From Chitinophaga sp. LS1 (GTDB lineage Bacteria; Bacteroidota; Bacteroidia; Chitinophagales; Chitinophagaceae), in contig NZ_CP128362.1 in the NCBI RefSeq assembly GCF_034274695.1, positions 8,062,501 to 8,126,500 of the forward strand: DNA of 64,000 bases, read 5' to 3'. A program made the position numbers and the translations under genes. Below the pieces are notes generated by a model. That model was given only the letters and a program-made list of their open reading frames with translations. It did no database searches and was not told the DNA's origin. Below are positions 8,422 through 17,336 of this stretch, in pieces (position 1 is the first letter of the stretch; each line of letters begins with the position of its first letter).

Positions 8422-11400
8422 ATGGCAGATGTTTTAAACGATACGACAGTCATCAGTAAGCAAAATGCCGGCTTCCCGGACTACCTGGATTTTACAAGGT
8501 TGAGATCGGAAGGGATCGGTTACCTCGCACAATTATCCGGTAAGATCTGGACGGATCATAACGTACATGATCCAGGTATTACTATACTGGAAACACTTTG
8601 CTATGCATTGCTGGATTTGGGTTATCGTACCAATCTGCCAGCGGTAGATCTGTTTACACCGGCGCCCGGCAGTGGTGCTAAGGATAGTAACTTTTTTACC
8701 CCTGCGCAGATATTAGGTTGTAATCCTTTGACTATACTGGATTACAGGAAGATGCTGGTAGATATTGATGGTGTGAGAAATGCGTGGCTGGAGGTAGTAG
8801 ATGATTTGAATGTACAGCAGTTTTGTGGGAATTACAATGATGAACGAAATGCAAGGGTATCGCTGAATGGGCTTTACAATGTATATATAGAACTGGAAGA
8901 AAACGTAGTGGAAGAAAACGTACTTGCGGCGGTAAAAAAGAGTCTGCTGGCACATCGTAACTTCTGTGAGGACTTCCTGAAGATCTATATTTTATGCCGT
9001 CAGCCGCTGGGTGTGACTGCGGATATAGAATTGGGGAATGGTGCTGATCCTGAAAAGACGTACCTGGACCTGATGCAACGGTTACAGCAGTTCTTCTCTC
9101 CTGCTCCGCAATTTTATACATTGCCTCAGTTGCTGGACAAAGGTGTTTCTATGGATAAAGCATTTGCAGGCAGACCTTATAATGTGACCAGTAGTCATGG
9201 TTTTGTGGATACTACGGAGTTTGAACAAATTATTTTAAGAAAAGAGATCCATACTTCAGATGTATACAATGTATTGTTGTCTACAACTGGTATCAGCCGG
9301 TTACAATCCCTGAGAATAAAATTCTGTGATCGTGATGCGGATGAGCGCTGGAAGATATTCCTGCCTGAGAATCATATCCCCTTGTTAAACCCGGCTTGTT
9401 GTGCGTTCAGGTTTACAAGAAATGGGATACCTGTAGCATTTGATTTTTCGAAGTACAATGATCTGTTGTTAGTAAATTTCAGGTATACGGGTAAGATCAC
9501 CTATCAGAAAGAGCAGTTGGATGCAGCGATTCCTACAGGGGTATATAGAAAAGATCTGGCAGATTATTATTCTATTCAAAATGATTTTCCACGGGTGTAT
9601 GGTATTGCCAAAGGAGGGCTTTCAGCAAGTGCACCAGCCATGCGTAAGGCGCAGGCTTTGCAGTTAAAGGGGTACCTGTTATTCTTTGACCAGTTGCTGG
9701 CGAACTACCTGACCCAGCTGCAGCATATACGTACGCTGTTTTCTATGTCTGCTCCGGAAGAGCAGCATACCTATTTTATCAATGGGCTGGATAGTGTGCC
9801 AGACCTGGATAAATTACAACGATTTAGTGATGGGTCATTGGGAAATACAGGTGATACCTTGTGTTATCCCATTGATAGATCTGTTATTGATACAGCCGAT
9901 CTGCAGACGATTGATATTGGCCAGCTGACACCGGCTACTTTTGAAACAACGGCTGACAATGCGATTGCGATTGCGCAACTGGAAGATGATTTGCGGAATA
10001 ATAATGCCACTATTCATGTCATTACACAAAAAGATGGTTGTTGCTTTTACTACATCACCAGTTCTGCAACTGATTTTGTATTGATCAGTAAACGTTATTA
10101 TCCGGATGCAACATCTGCTAATAATGCAGCGACAGCATTGCTGTACATGGGTACATTTGATAGTAACTACAATGCATTTTTATATGCGGCGAATACCCGG
10201 TATTCATTTGAAATCAGTTTTAACCTGAGTAATTATTCGGCGTATCTGCAACAGATAGCTGAGGATGAGAATCAATATGCGGCGCGGAGACAAGGTTTCC
10301 TGGATCATTTGTTGTCAAGATTTGCCGAGCAGTTTACGGATTATGCGCTTTTATCCTATGGGCAGGAGCAGGACCAGGTTCAGGCGAAGGAAAACTTCTT
10401 AGGTAATTATAGCGAACTCAGTGCAGACAGAGGTACTGGTTATGATTACAGCCAGGTAATAGATATTTCTGGTTTTGAACAACGTTTTCTTGCGTTAGCG
10501 GGTATAACTGATCATGCCCGGCATACGTTGTGCAACTTTGAGGTGGTACAGTATGCAGAACAATACCTGTTCACATTGCCTGTTGGTGAAAATGATTATT
10601 TCCGTAGTACACTGAAATATGATACAAGGGCGGAAGCGCAGGAAGCTGCAAAATCCTTGTTGACACAGCTGGGAGATCAGCAAAACTATTCTACTGAATA
10701 CCTGGCCCATGAACAGGCTTATGTGATCAGGGCGAACAACGCGATTTTCTCTGTGAAGCAGCCTTCGGCAGAAACAGCGAATACGGTTATTAATGGATTA
10801 CAGAGATTATATACTACAGACATCGCCTCTGATGATGTGTATATCTACACATATCGCTACAATGCTATATTAAAAGACAGTGCCGGGAATAAGGTGAGGA
10901 TCTTTATTGCCCCTTCGCCGGAAGAACACCAGGCACATACGGTGGCGGTGCAGGAGATCAGCAAAATCAATGATAACACTTTTTGGGAGGATACAGAGGC
11001 CGCATCTGTGCCTATCGGTATATTGGCATTTGATGAAAAGCAGGCGACGACTTTTATTGATACAGAGGCTTTCAAGATTGGAGATAATGATATCATTGAT
11101 AAGCCGGATAAGATGTCTTATACATTGGTAGAGAAGAAAGGGAACCGTTTCAAATTCACCCCGCTTGCGGAGTTTGACAATAAGGAGCAGGTGACTGTGC
11201 ATGCGTTTAGGTTGCTCGTGCTGATGCTGGATACGGCGAATTATTCTATTGCGCAAGAAACGGATGGAGATAAGTACCTGTTGTCAGTAAAAGATGGTGA
11301 AACGCCCATGGCTGTATGTGCGATGGAGACTAATTCAGCAGCAGCGGCTCAGGCATTGCAGGATAAGATCTGGCGGATTGTGAATGAGTTCAGGTATGAT

Positions 11401-14400
11401 ATGAGTATCAACCAGGCTCCTGATACATGGAAGTTTAATTATACGATTGGCTATCACCCTTCTCAAAAATATACTTTCATTAGCGAGCAGGCATATGATA
11501 CACAGCCAGCTGCGTTGGAGGCTGCCAGGAAGTTTACAGCTGCGCTGTCTCAATATAAGCTTAATGGGGGTGCTTTAACAGCAAATAAGATCAGTAGTAG
11601 GTTAGCTGAGGTACGTGCAGGTGCGGCGGCTGATCGGTCAGCAGCCGTGAGTGCAGGTACGGTTGGGTCAGCAGAGGTGGCCAGTGATGCACCAAATGAG
11701 ATGGCGGGTGATGCGCCGACTGAGGTATCAGGTGAGGTGCGGGCCGATAGTAGTATCAATTCATTGTTGAATATCCGTAAGCATATTGACAGTTTACGCA
11801 GTGCTACAGATACGAAGGCCTATGATGAGTATGTGCAGGTAGATGAGATCAGTCAGTGTGGGCAATATGTGTACAGACTGGTGGATAAGGATCATCCTGT
11901 AGCTGTGTATAATGGGATTATCGATGCACGTAAACAGGTGATTCCGGATTACCTCGAAATTTACCCTGGAGGGGATATCGTAGTACAGGATGGAAAATTA
12001 TTCTATTACCAGATAAAGTCTGTGAATCGCAATGCGCCTGACAAAGAGTTAGTATTATACAGAAGTTTGACTGGTTACAGTAGTCAGGAGGAGGCATTGC
12101 AGGCATTTAAGACTGATTACCTGCAGGTTTTACAAGGTCGTATTGTTGCTACGCCGGGGATGGATGCAGAAGCAGCGGCGAAATTAGCGAGTACCTACCC
12201 TATTAAACAATTATTCAAAAGAGCGGATTGTGATGAGTTCTATCGACGTTTTTATCCTTGCGATCCCAATCCATGTGCTGATATAAAATCTCAATGTTGT
12301 TTTACAGAGCCGGATGAAGCAGTTTATTATTTCTCATTAGGCGACTGGCAGAGTGTGGAGTATTATAGTGATCCGGCAGCGGCGATGCAAGGGTTTAGGT
12401 TTTTCCTTATTCTCTTGCAGTATGCAGGTAACTATACCAATACCTGTGATTGTAATGGTGTGACCCGTACTTACCTGAGAGAGGTACTGGCAGAAAGTAC
12501 AACCCGTTTTCTTACGCCTGATGATGCATGGGGAGAACAAGGGGTACAATTGTTTATTAATACAGGAGAATTTCAGCGGTATAGTCATTCATGTGCGTAC
12601 AGCTTCTTTATGGGGAGTGCGGACCAACTGATTATACATCCCTGTGAATATGATGATGTAGCCAAAAGAGATGCGGCAAAAATTGCTTTATACAATCAAT
12701 ATAAAAAACTGGCAGCAAAGAAGTCTTTTGTTACCAGCGATGAGAATGGCAACAGTATTCTCAAAGATAATAACGGTGTACCATTTGCTACAGTACTACA
12801 GGGGCGTGTCTGCAATTGGGTGGATGTGATTGAGGCCTTGCAAAATGAAAAAAATATTATAGCGAGTACAAAGCAAAATGATTATTACCTCACCAATGGG
12901 AATCAGCAACGACTGTTGACGGCTTATGCGGCTGTCAATGCCATTTCATTTGATACCTGGAAGCAGCAATTACTGGCTGTATTCCAGTATTATAATAGCC
13001 TGATCAGGTTGGGTGAGGACAAACAATACTATATCAACATTCCTTTCTTACAGGATAATAACAATGCTGATTATTCACTGAGCAGTGATGTATGTGACCG
13101 ATGGCTGATCAATAATGGGTTTGCTACTTACAGGGATGCGGTACAAAAGTTATTGAACATACTGGCGATGCTGGGTGATTATGAAAACTATCGCGGTAGT
13201 TTTGATTGTAGTTGCGGACCATATGGGGTGACATTTTATGCACCGAGGTATAGCTGTGGATGTAGTACTCCGGATGGACAACCTAATCAGCAAGCTGTCG
13301 GTTTGACTGCGGCAGATGGACAACCTAATCAGCAAATGGTAGGTTTGACTGCCGCGGGTGAAATGCTTGCCTGGAATCCTCAATTGTATACCACTTCTGA
13401 GATGGCTTGTGAGGCGGTGAAGAGAGCACAGAAATTGATCAATAGGGAGGGGCTACATGTAGTAGAACATATTCTGCTTCGACCTCATTGTGAAAATAAT
13501 TGCGGGTGTTATTTGTTACCGCATCAGGCGGAGCTGTTCCGTCAGTGTGATTTTCCTGATCTGGTGGCAGGGTATGACCCTTATTCGTTTATTGCTACCG
13601 TTGTATTACCTGCATGGCCGGAGAGGTTTAGAAAGGATGGTAACAGGCAGGTGATTGAAAATATGCTGCAAAGGGAAGCGCCTGCGCATGTATTGCTACG
13701 TATTACCTGGTTGATGCCGAAAGAATTCTGTCAGTTTGAAAGTTATTATAAGCAATGGATCAGGTGGATGGCGAAGAAAACAGTGTGTAATGGGCCGTTT
13801 GATTTTGACGGGTTCTTACAGGTGTTGACGAGGGATGTGGAGACACAGGATTTTCAGGAGCAGGTGAATGAGTTGTTTGATTGGAAGACGTCTTGTGAAG
13901 AGCAGGGGCCTGTGATAACGGTGGCGGCTGAGGGCAAGGTTGCAGTGGAGAGTACGGCTAAGGCGGTAAGTGCAGTTACGACTTCCGATAAGGCTGTCAC
14001 TGAAGCAGCAACGAAACCAAAAATCGAAGATAAAACAAAGCCTGTACCCGAAGCAGCAACGAAACCAGTAATCGAGGATGAAACAAAGCCTGTATCCGAA
14101 GCAGCAACGAAACCAGTAACCGAAGATAAAACGAAGCCTGTATCCGAAGCAGCAACGAAACCAGTAACCGAGGATGAAACGAAGCCTGTACCCGAAGCAA
14201 TAACAAAACCAGTAGCTATCGCTGAACCGAAATCTGTAGGTCAGACCACCCCACTTGCCTACATTGACGCAAGCAATAAAGCCAGAATTGTCAATGGCCG
14301 TCTCAATGCCCGCAAGAAAGCCATCAAAGAACTGGCTGCCGACATTAAAGACAAACAACTCGCTGGCATGATCACCACCTTCTCCGAAGCTGCTGACCCC

Positions 14401-14700
14401 TCCTTAATACAATACCAGCAGGTAGTTGACAAAATTATAGCCGACTGGCCCAGTGGCAAAAAGAAGATCCTGAATAAAAAACAGGCCACTTCTCTCCTCA
14501 GCCTACTCACCGGTAACTATCTGGATAAATACACTTTCGGTGGCAAAGACATCAGTGGGCTCACTGCTGCCAAACCTATCCTGGACCAAATCAAAACCAA
14601 AATGTCACTGGCAGACATCTATAGAGAATGGAATGCTGCTACAGTGAAAAAATACGAACCTTCATTAGACATGACCCAGATTGAAAATCTCTTTAAATAA
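8422..14700 (+). CDS. Giant baseplate protein (Afp12-like) with internal repeat modules
   Basis: At 2092 residues this is the largest protein in the window. The N-terminus carries the Afp12-type text FPDYLDFTRLRSEGIGYLA and IWTDHNVHDPGITILETLCY. From about residue 540 to 1430 a loose pattern recurs about nine times: an aromatic strand, a second strand, then Y/T-x(3-6)-A-x(2)-A in a helix. Starts are near 540, 715, 766, 952, 1003, 1149, 1194, 1300 and 1392. A Cys-rich region with CDCNG, CGCST and CENNCGC follows (about 1250-1700). Residues 1861-1924 are four 16-residue EAATKP-type units, then a soluble helical tail. It is co-located with the Afp11-like gene (10-base gap). Baseplate role is well supported by position and N-terminus; the insert function is unknown. 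Confidence 0.82.
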   Translation: MADVLNDTTVISKQNAGFPDYLDFTRLRSEGIGYLAQLSGKIWTDHNVHDPGITILETLCYALLDLGYRTNLPAVDLFTPAPGSGAKDSNFFTPAQILGCNPLTILDYRKMLVDIDGVRNAWLEVVDDLNVQQFCGNYNDERNARVSLNGLYNVYIELEENVVEENVLAAVKKSLLAHRNFCEDFLKIYILCRQPLGVTADIELGNGADPEKTYLDLMQRLQQFFSPAPQFYTLPQLLDKGVSMDKAFAGRPYNVTSSHGFVDTTEFEQIILRKEIHTSDVYNVLLSTTGISRLQSLRIKFCDRDADERWKIFLPENHIPLLNPACCAFRFTRNGIPVAFDFSKYNDLLLVNFRYTGKITYQKEQLDAAIPTGVYRKDLADYYSIQNDFPRVYGIAKGGLSASAPAMRKAQALQLKGYLLFFDQLLANYLTQLQHIRTLFSMSAPEEQHTYFINGLDSVPDLDKLQRFSDGSLGNTGDTLCYPIDRSVIDTADLQTIDIGQLTPATFETTADNAIAIAQLEDDLRNNNATIHVITQKDGCCFYYITSSATDFVLISKRYYPDATSANNAATALLYMGTFDSNYNAFLYAANTRYSFEISFNLSNYSAYLQQIAEDENQYAARRQGFLDHLLSRFAEQFTDYALLSYGQEQDQVQAKENFLGNYSELSADRGTGYDYSQVIDISGFEQRFLALAGITDHARHTLCNFEVVQYAEQYLFTLPVGENDYFRSTLKYDTRAEAQEAAKSLLTQLGDQQNYSTEYLAHEQAYVIRANNAIFSVKQPSAETANTVINGLQRLYTTDIASDDVYIYTYRYNAILKDSAGNKVRIFIAPSPEEHQAHTVAVQEISKINDNTFWEDTEAASVPIGILAFDEKQATTFIDTEAFKIGDNDIIDKPDKMSYTLVEKKGNRFKFTPLAEFDNKEQVTVHAFRLLVLMLDTANYSIAQETDGDKYLLSVKDGETPMAVCAMETNSAAAAQALQDKIWRIVNEFRYDMSINQAPDTWKFNYTIGYHPSQKYTFISEQAYDTQPAALEAARKFTAALSQYKLNGGALTANKISSRLAEVRAGAAADRSAAVSAGTVGSAEVASDAPNEMAGDAPTEVSGEVRADSSINSLLNIRKHIDSLRSATDTKAYDEYVQVDEISQCGQYVYRLVDKDHPVAVYNGIIDARKQVIPDYLEIYPGGDIVVQDGKLFYYQIKSVNRNAPDKELVLYRSLTGYSSQEEALQAFKTDYLQVLQGRIVATPGMDAEAAAKLASTYPIKQLFKRADCDEFYRRFYPCDPNPCADIKSQCCFTEPDEAVYYFSLGDWQSVEYYSDPAAAMQGFRFFLILLQYAGNYTNTCDCNGVTRTYLREVLAESTTRFLTPDDAWGEQGVQLFINTGEFQRYSHSCAYSFFMGSADQLIIHPCEYDDVAKRDAAKIALYNQYKKLAAKKSFVTSDENGNSILKDNNGVPFATVLQGRVCNWVDVIEALQNEKNIIASTKQNDYYLTNGNQQRLLTAYAAVNAISFDTWKQQLLAVFQYYNSLIRLGEDKQYYINIPFLQDNNNADYSLSSDVCDRWLINNGFATYRDAVQKLLNILAMLGDYENYRGSFDCSCGPYGVTFYAPRYSCGCSTPDGQPNQQAVGLTAADGQPNQQMVGLTAAGEMLAWNPQLYTTSEMACEAVKRAQKLINREGLHVVEHILLRPHCENNCGCYLLPHQAELFRQCDFPDLVAGYDPYSFIATVVLPAWPERFRKDGNRQVIENMLQREAPAHVLLRITWLMPKEFCQFESYYKQWIRWMAKKTVCNGPFDFDGFLQVLTRDVETQDFQEQVNELFDWKTSCEEQGPVITVAAEGKVAVESTAKAVSAVTTSDKAVTEAATKPKIEDKTKPVPEAATKPVIEDETKPVSEAATKPVTEDKTKPVSEAATKPVTEDETKPVPEAITKPVAIAEPKSVGQTTPLAYIDASNKARIVNGRLNARKKAIKELAADIKDKQLAGMITTFSEAADPSLIQYQQVVDKIIADWPSGKKKILNKKQATSLLSLLTGNYLDKYTFGGKDISGLTAAKPILDQIKTKMSLADIYREWNAATVKKYEPSLDMTQIENLFK
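13273..13356 (+). repeat. Two 42-base tandem units inside the giant baseplate gene
   Basis: Two in-frame units, 13273-13314 and 13315-13356, each encode DGQPNQQ followed by A or M and VGLTAA. They differ at only a few bases, so the duplication is recent. It sits in a Cys-rich, low-complexity part of the protein between CGCSTP and the later conserved text, which suggests a length-tolerant linker. Confidence 0.85.
14002..14214 (+). repeat. 48-base tandem repeats (EAATKP units) in the giant baseplate gene
   Basis: Four full 48-base units start at 14002, 14050, 14098 and 14146, with a degenerate fifth at 14194. Each encodes 16 residues of the form EAATKPVxEDxTKPVx. The units alternate K/E and S/P at fixed places, giving a charged, Pro/Thr-rich, probably extended hinge between the folded body and a C-terminal helical domain of about 150 residues. 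Near-identity at DNA level indicates recent expansion and a site prone to copy-number change. Confidence 0.9.
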
Positions 14701-14703
14701 TAC

Positions 14704-16158
14704 ATGGCAGCGGAACAACTCCATATGATCCGCAGACAGGTGCTGGCTTTGAAATTTCCAAAGTCAGCACCTGCTTTCGAATGGCAGCACGAGATGAGCA
14801 GGTATTACCACCATCATCTGGTGCCGCTGTTAGAAAAAGCTTGCAATGAACTTTGTGTCGAAGGCGAAGTAATACAACTGGATAGTGTTACCATTGACCT
14901 GGGTATCCTCCGGATCAAAGACATGAAGGCAGGCAAAAGCGAAGAAATAATCTATGCACTCCTGCTGGAACAACTGCGAAAGCACATTCCCACCGCATTG
15001 CGTATTTCGGCAAAAGCAGGTAATACCATCCGCCTGTCTGTAGCCCGGCAGTGGCTCTTTTACATGCAAAAAGGTTACCTCCCATGGAATACATTAAGGG
15101 CAGACTCCGTTTGGTACAATTATGTACTGGAAGCATTTGCTACTGACTTCCATATGGTCACGCTACTCAGAGAGCAGTTATTGCATGATCCTGTCGTATT
15201 ACAGCGAGTGATCACTGATCACCCAGTTCCTTTTCTGATTCAATTAGTGGAAATATTGACTGCCACCAGTCAGGCGAATATACTAACCGTATTTCATGAA
15301 CTGGCTACGCTCAAAGCTTTTTCAAAAAGTGAAAGCCCGTCCCGTTTCCTCCCATCATCATCTTTTTCCATTCCAGTTGTTATGAGTCATCAGCTCTGGA
15401 AACTGGTATTTAAGATGGCGGCCGGTCCCCATGGGAAAAACCTTTCCACATCCCAGGTAGCAGCGGCTTACATACAGCAGGAGCAAATGGCAATGGAAAT
15501 TTCTATAGCGGAATTAAGTGAAGAGGTAATAAACGTACTACCGGTATGCTTTCCCTTATTAAAGGAGATGTCTGTTTCAAATGTAATTCATCCGGTTGCT
15601 TCCAATTCACAAAATAACGCAATCAGTATTGAACATGAAGATGACGCCATCCCATCCGATGGCATCTTCCTCATCAACACCGGACTTGTCCTGCTCAATC
15701 CCTTCCTTTCCACCTTCTTCAAAAAACTAGGCCTGTTAAAAAATAACGCCTTTGCTGATATCACCGCACACGAAAAAGCATTGTACCTGCTGCATTACCT
15801 CGCTACAGGTGAAACCGAAACCCCAGAACATGCCTTAGTAGTGCCCAAGTTACTCTGCGCATGGCCATTAGGTAAAAACCTTGCACAGGAAATTGTATTG
15901 ACACCCGGGGAGTGTGAAGAAGCAGACAACCTGCTGGAAGTCGTGATCGAACACTGGGAAAAGCTACAAAATACATCTGTCGATGCATTGAGAGGTAGCT
16001 TTCTGCAACGCAACGGAAAGATCTTTACCCTCAATGAACAAACATATATCCAGGTTGAACAACAACCCCTAGATATCCTTTTAGATTACTTGCCATGGAG
16101 TATCAGTCATATCCGGCTGCCATGGATGAAAAATATTTTAAGAGTTGAATGGCGATGA
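14704..16158 (+). CDS. eCIS tape measure protein (CIS_TMP family)
   Basis: The 484-residue product matches the family annotated as contractile injection system tape measure protein. The N-terminal domain has PAFEWQHEMSRYYHHHLVP and the C-terminal one has the signature GLVLLNPFLSTFFKKLGLL, then HEKALYLLHYLATGE and LLCAWPLGKNL. In the particle this protein would occupy the tube lumen and set its length (counterpart of Afp14). It follows the giant baseplate gene after 3 bases and its stop lies inside the start of the peptidase gene. At 484 residues it is short, but size varies greatly in this family. The family call is firm; length control is inferred. Confidence 0.85.
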   Translation: MAAEQLHMIRRQVLALKFPKSAPAFEWQHEMSRYYHHHLVPLLEKACNELCVEGEVIQLDSVTIDLGILRIKDMKAGKSEEIIYALLLEQLRKHIPTALRISAKAGNTIRLSVARQWLFYMQKGYLPWNTLRADSVWYNYVLEAFATDFHMVTLLREQLLHDPVVLQRVITDHPVPFLIQLVEILTATSQANILTVFHELATLKAFSKSESPSRFLPSSSFSIPVVMSHQLWKLVFKMAAGPHGKNLSTSQVAAAYIQQEQMAMEISIAELSEEVINVLPVCFPLLKEMSVSNVIHPVASNSQNNAISIEHEDDAIPSDGIFLINTGLVLLNPFLSTFFKKLGLLKNNAFADITAHEKALYLLHYLATGETETPEHALVVPKLLCAWPLGKNLAQEIVLTPGECEEADNLLEVVIEHWEKLQNTSVDALRGSFLQRNGKIFTLNEQTYIQVEQQPLDILLDYLPWSISHIRLPWMKNILRVEWR

Positions 16159-17336
16159 AAAAATACAACCAATGTAAGAAACCTTCCCCTGTCACAGAGG
16201 AAACTCCTTTTTTCGGATCACAATCTGAAAGCAGTTTCTTCACGCCCACTATTCAACGCAGCCCGCTCAGTGAAAGCGTCAAAAACAGCTGGGGATTCGA
16301 TGGCAATAAAGGAAACATCTTCAATATACTCAGAACCAAATGCCCCTGTAAAGACCCGGACCTGGATCAATACATCGGCAGTATCTTCCCCATTATCAGC
16401 GACGATTGGTGGCTGGCTACAACCATCATGCAATATGGTCCCGAGCCCTTATGGCCACATGAGCTACTGGTGGAACGTAATAAACGATCCAGGGAAAACA
16501 ACTGGGGATCAGAACCAGGAAATATCGAAGCCAGTATGGGCAAGGAAGGCAAGATCAAAGCTTACTATTTTCCCGGTACCAGCGATCGTCGTGCGATGAT
16601 CATTGGTGGTGTACATGGCAGTGAGCGGGGTGGTGTGGAAGTAGTGAATCATCTGCTGGAAATCATGCGGGGTCCGATGGCACAAATGCCATATTATTCT
16701 GTGATCATTGTACCCAGCCTCTTCCCTGACAATGTCGCTATTGGCAGCAGAGAAACGCCAGTAAAAGGCGCCGTTGACCCTAACCGACAATTCCCAAAAG
16801 TGGGGAGCAATGCCGATTTCAATGCTGATAAAAACTGTACGGTAGACAGTACCGGGAAAAGATGTGTTGAAGATAACAACCTCGTATTAATGGACCTGGT
16901 AGACCGCTTCAAACCTGAGCGCCTGGCCAGTGTACATGGTCATAGCAATTTAGACGAATCGACCATGAATGAACTGGGTGGTCCAAGTATCACCACCGAT
17001 CCAAGACCTGGCAATGAAGCAGCTGATGAAGCACTGGCACTTGAGATGGCGAAAAAAGCAAATGACCTGAAGGTAAGAGTACCCGCCAATAAACTGGGTA
17101 AAAAGGATCAACATGTTCGTTACCCCAACAAAACAGCCAAGCGCTCTACTGAGGGTGTCACCTTTGGCAACTGGGGTTCGCATGCCACTCCTACCCGACC
17201 AGCGATGAATATGATATTGATTGAAACCTATGGTAATGCCACCAGCAAAGGCAACAAAACCAGACAGGCAGAACTGGAATCATTAGCAAGTGTGCTGCAT
17301 GATATATTCCTGGCGCCTCCGAAGGAAACTAAATAA
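16149..17336 (+). CDS. M14-type zinc metallopeptidase, candidate eCIS cargo
   Basis: This 395-residue protein combines an eCIS-type leader with a metallopeptidase. Residues 1-70 hold TPFFGSQSESSFFTPTIQR and then KCPCKDPD, the same motif set as in the toxin gene next door. From about 135 onward the M14/succinylglutamate-desuccinylase-like fold shows zinc ligands in HGSE (H156, E159), the substrate-binding element DPNRQFP (R213), a third ligand in HGH (H263 or H265) and the catalytic Glu in IET (E359). There is no Sec or Tat signal, so another export route is needed; loading into the injection system is the obvious inference. Substrate is unknown; peptidoglycan peptides or host peptides are both possible. 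An in-frame ATG at 16155 giving a 4-base ATGA overlap is an alternative start. Confidence 0.85.
   Translation: MAMKKYNQCKKPSPVTEETPFFGSQSESSFFTPTIQRSPLSESVKNSWGFDGNKGNIFNILRTKCPCKDPDLDQYIGSIFPIISDDWWLATTIMQYGPEPLWPHELLVERNKRSRENNWGSEPGNIEASMGKEGKIKAYYFPGTSDRRAMIIGGVHGSERGGVEVVNHLLEIMRGPMAQMPYYSVIIVPSLFPDNVAIGSRETPVKGAVDPNRQFPKVGSNADFNADKNCTVDSTGKRCVEDNNLVLMDLVDRFKPERLASVHGHSNLDESTMNELGGPSITTDPRPGNEAADEALALEMAKKANDLKVRVPANKLGKKDQHVRYPNKTAKRSTEGVTFGNWGSHATPTRPAMNMILIETYGNATSKGNKTRQAELESLASVLHDIFLAPPKETK

Noticed and set aside
13816..14358. Minus-strand frame of 180 codons with a repeated RCCFGYRL pattern
   Set aside because: It is the antisense image of the EAATKP repeats in the giant baseplate gene; its repetition follows from the sense-strand repeat, and its composition is not protein-like.
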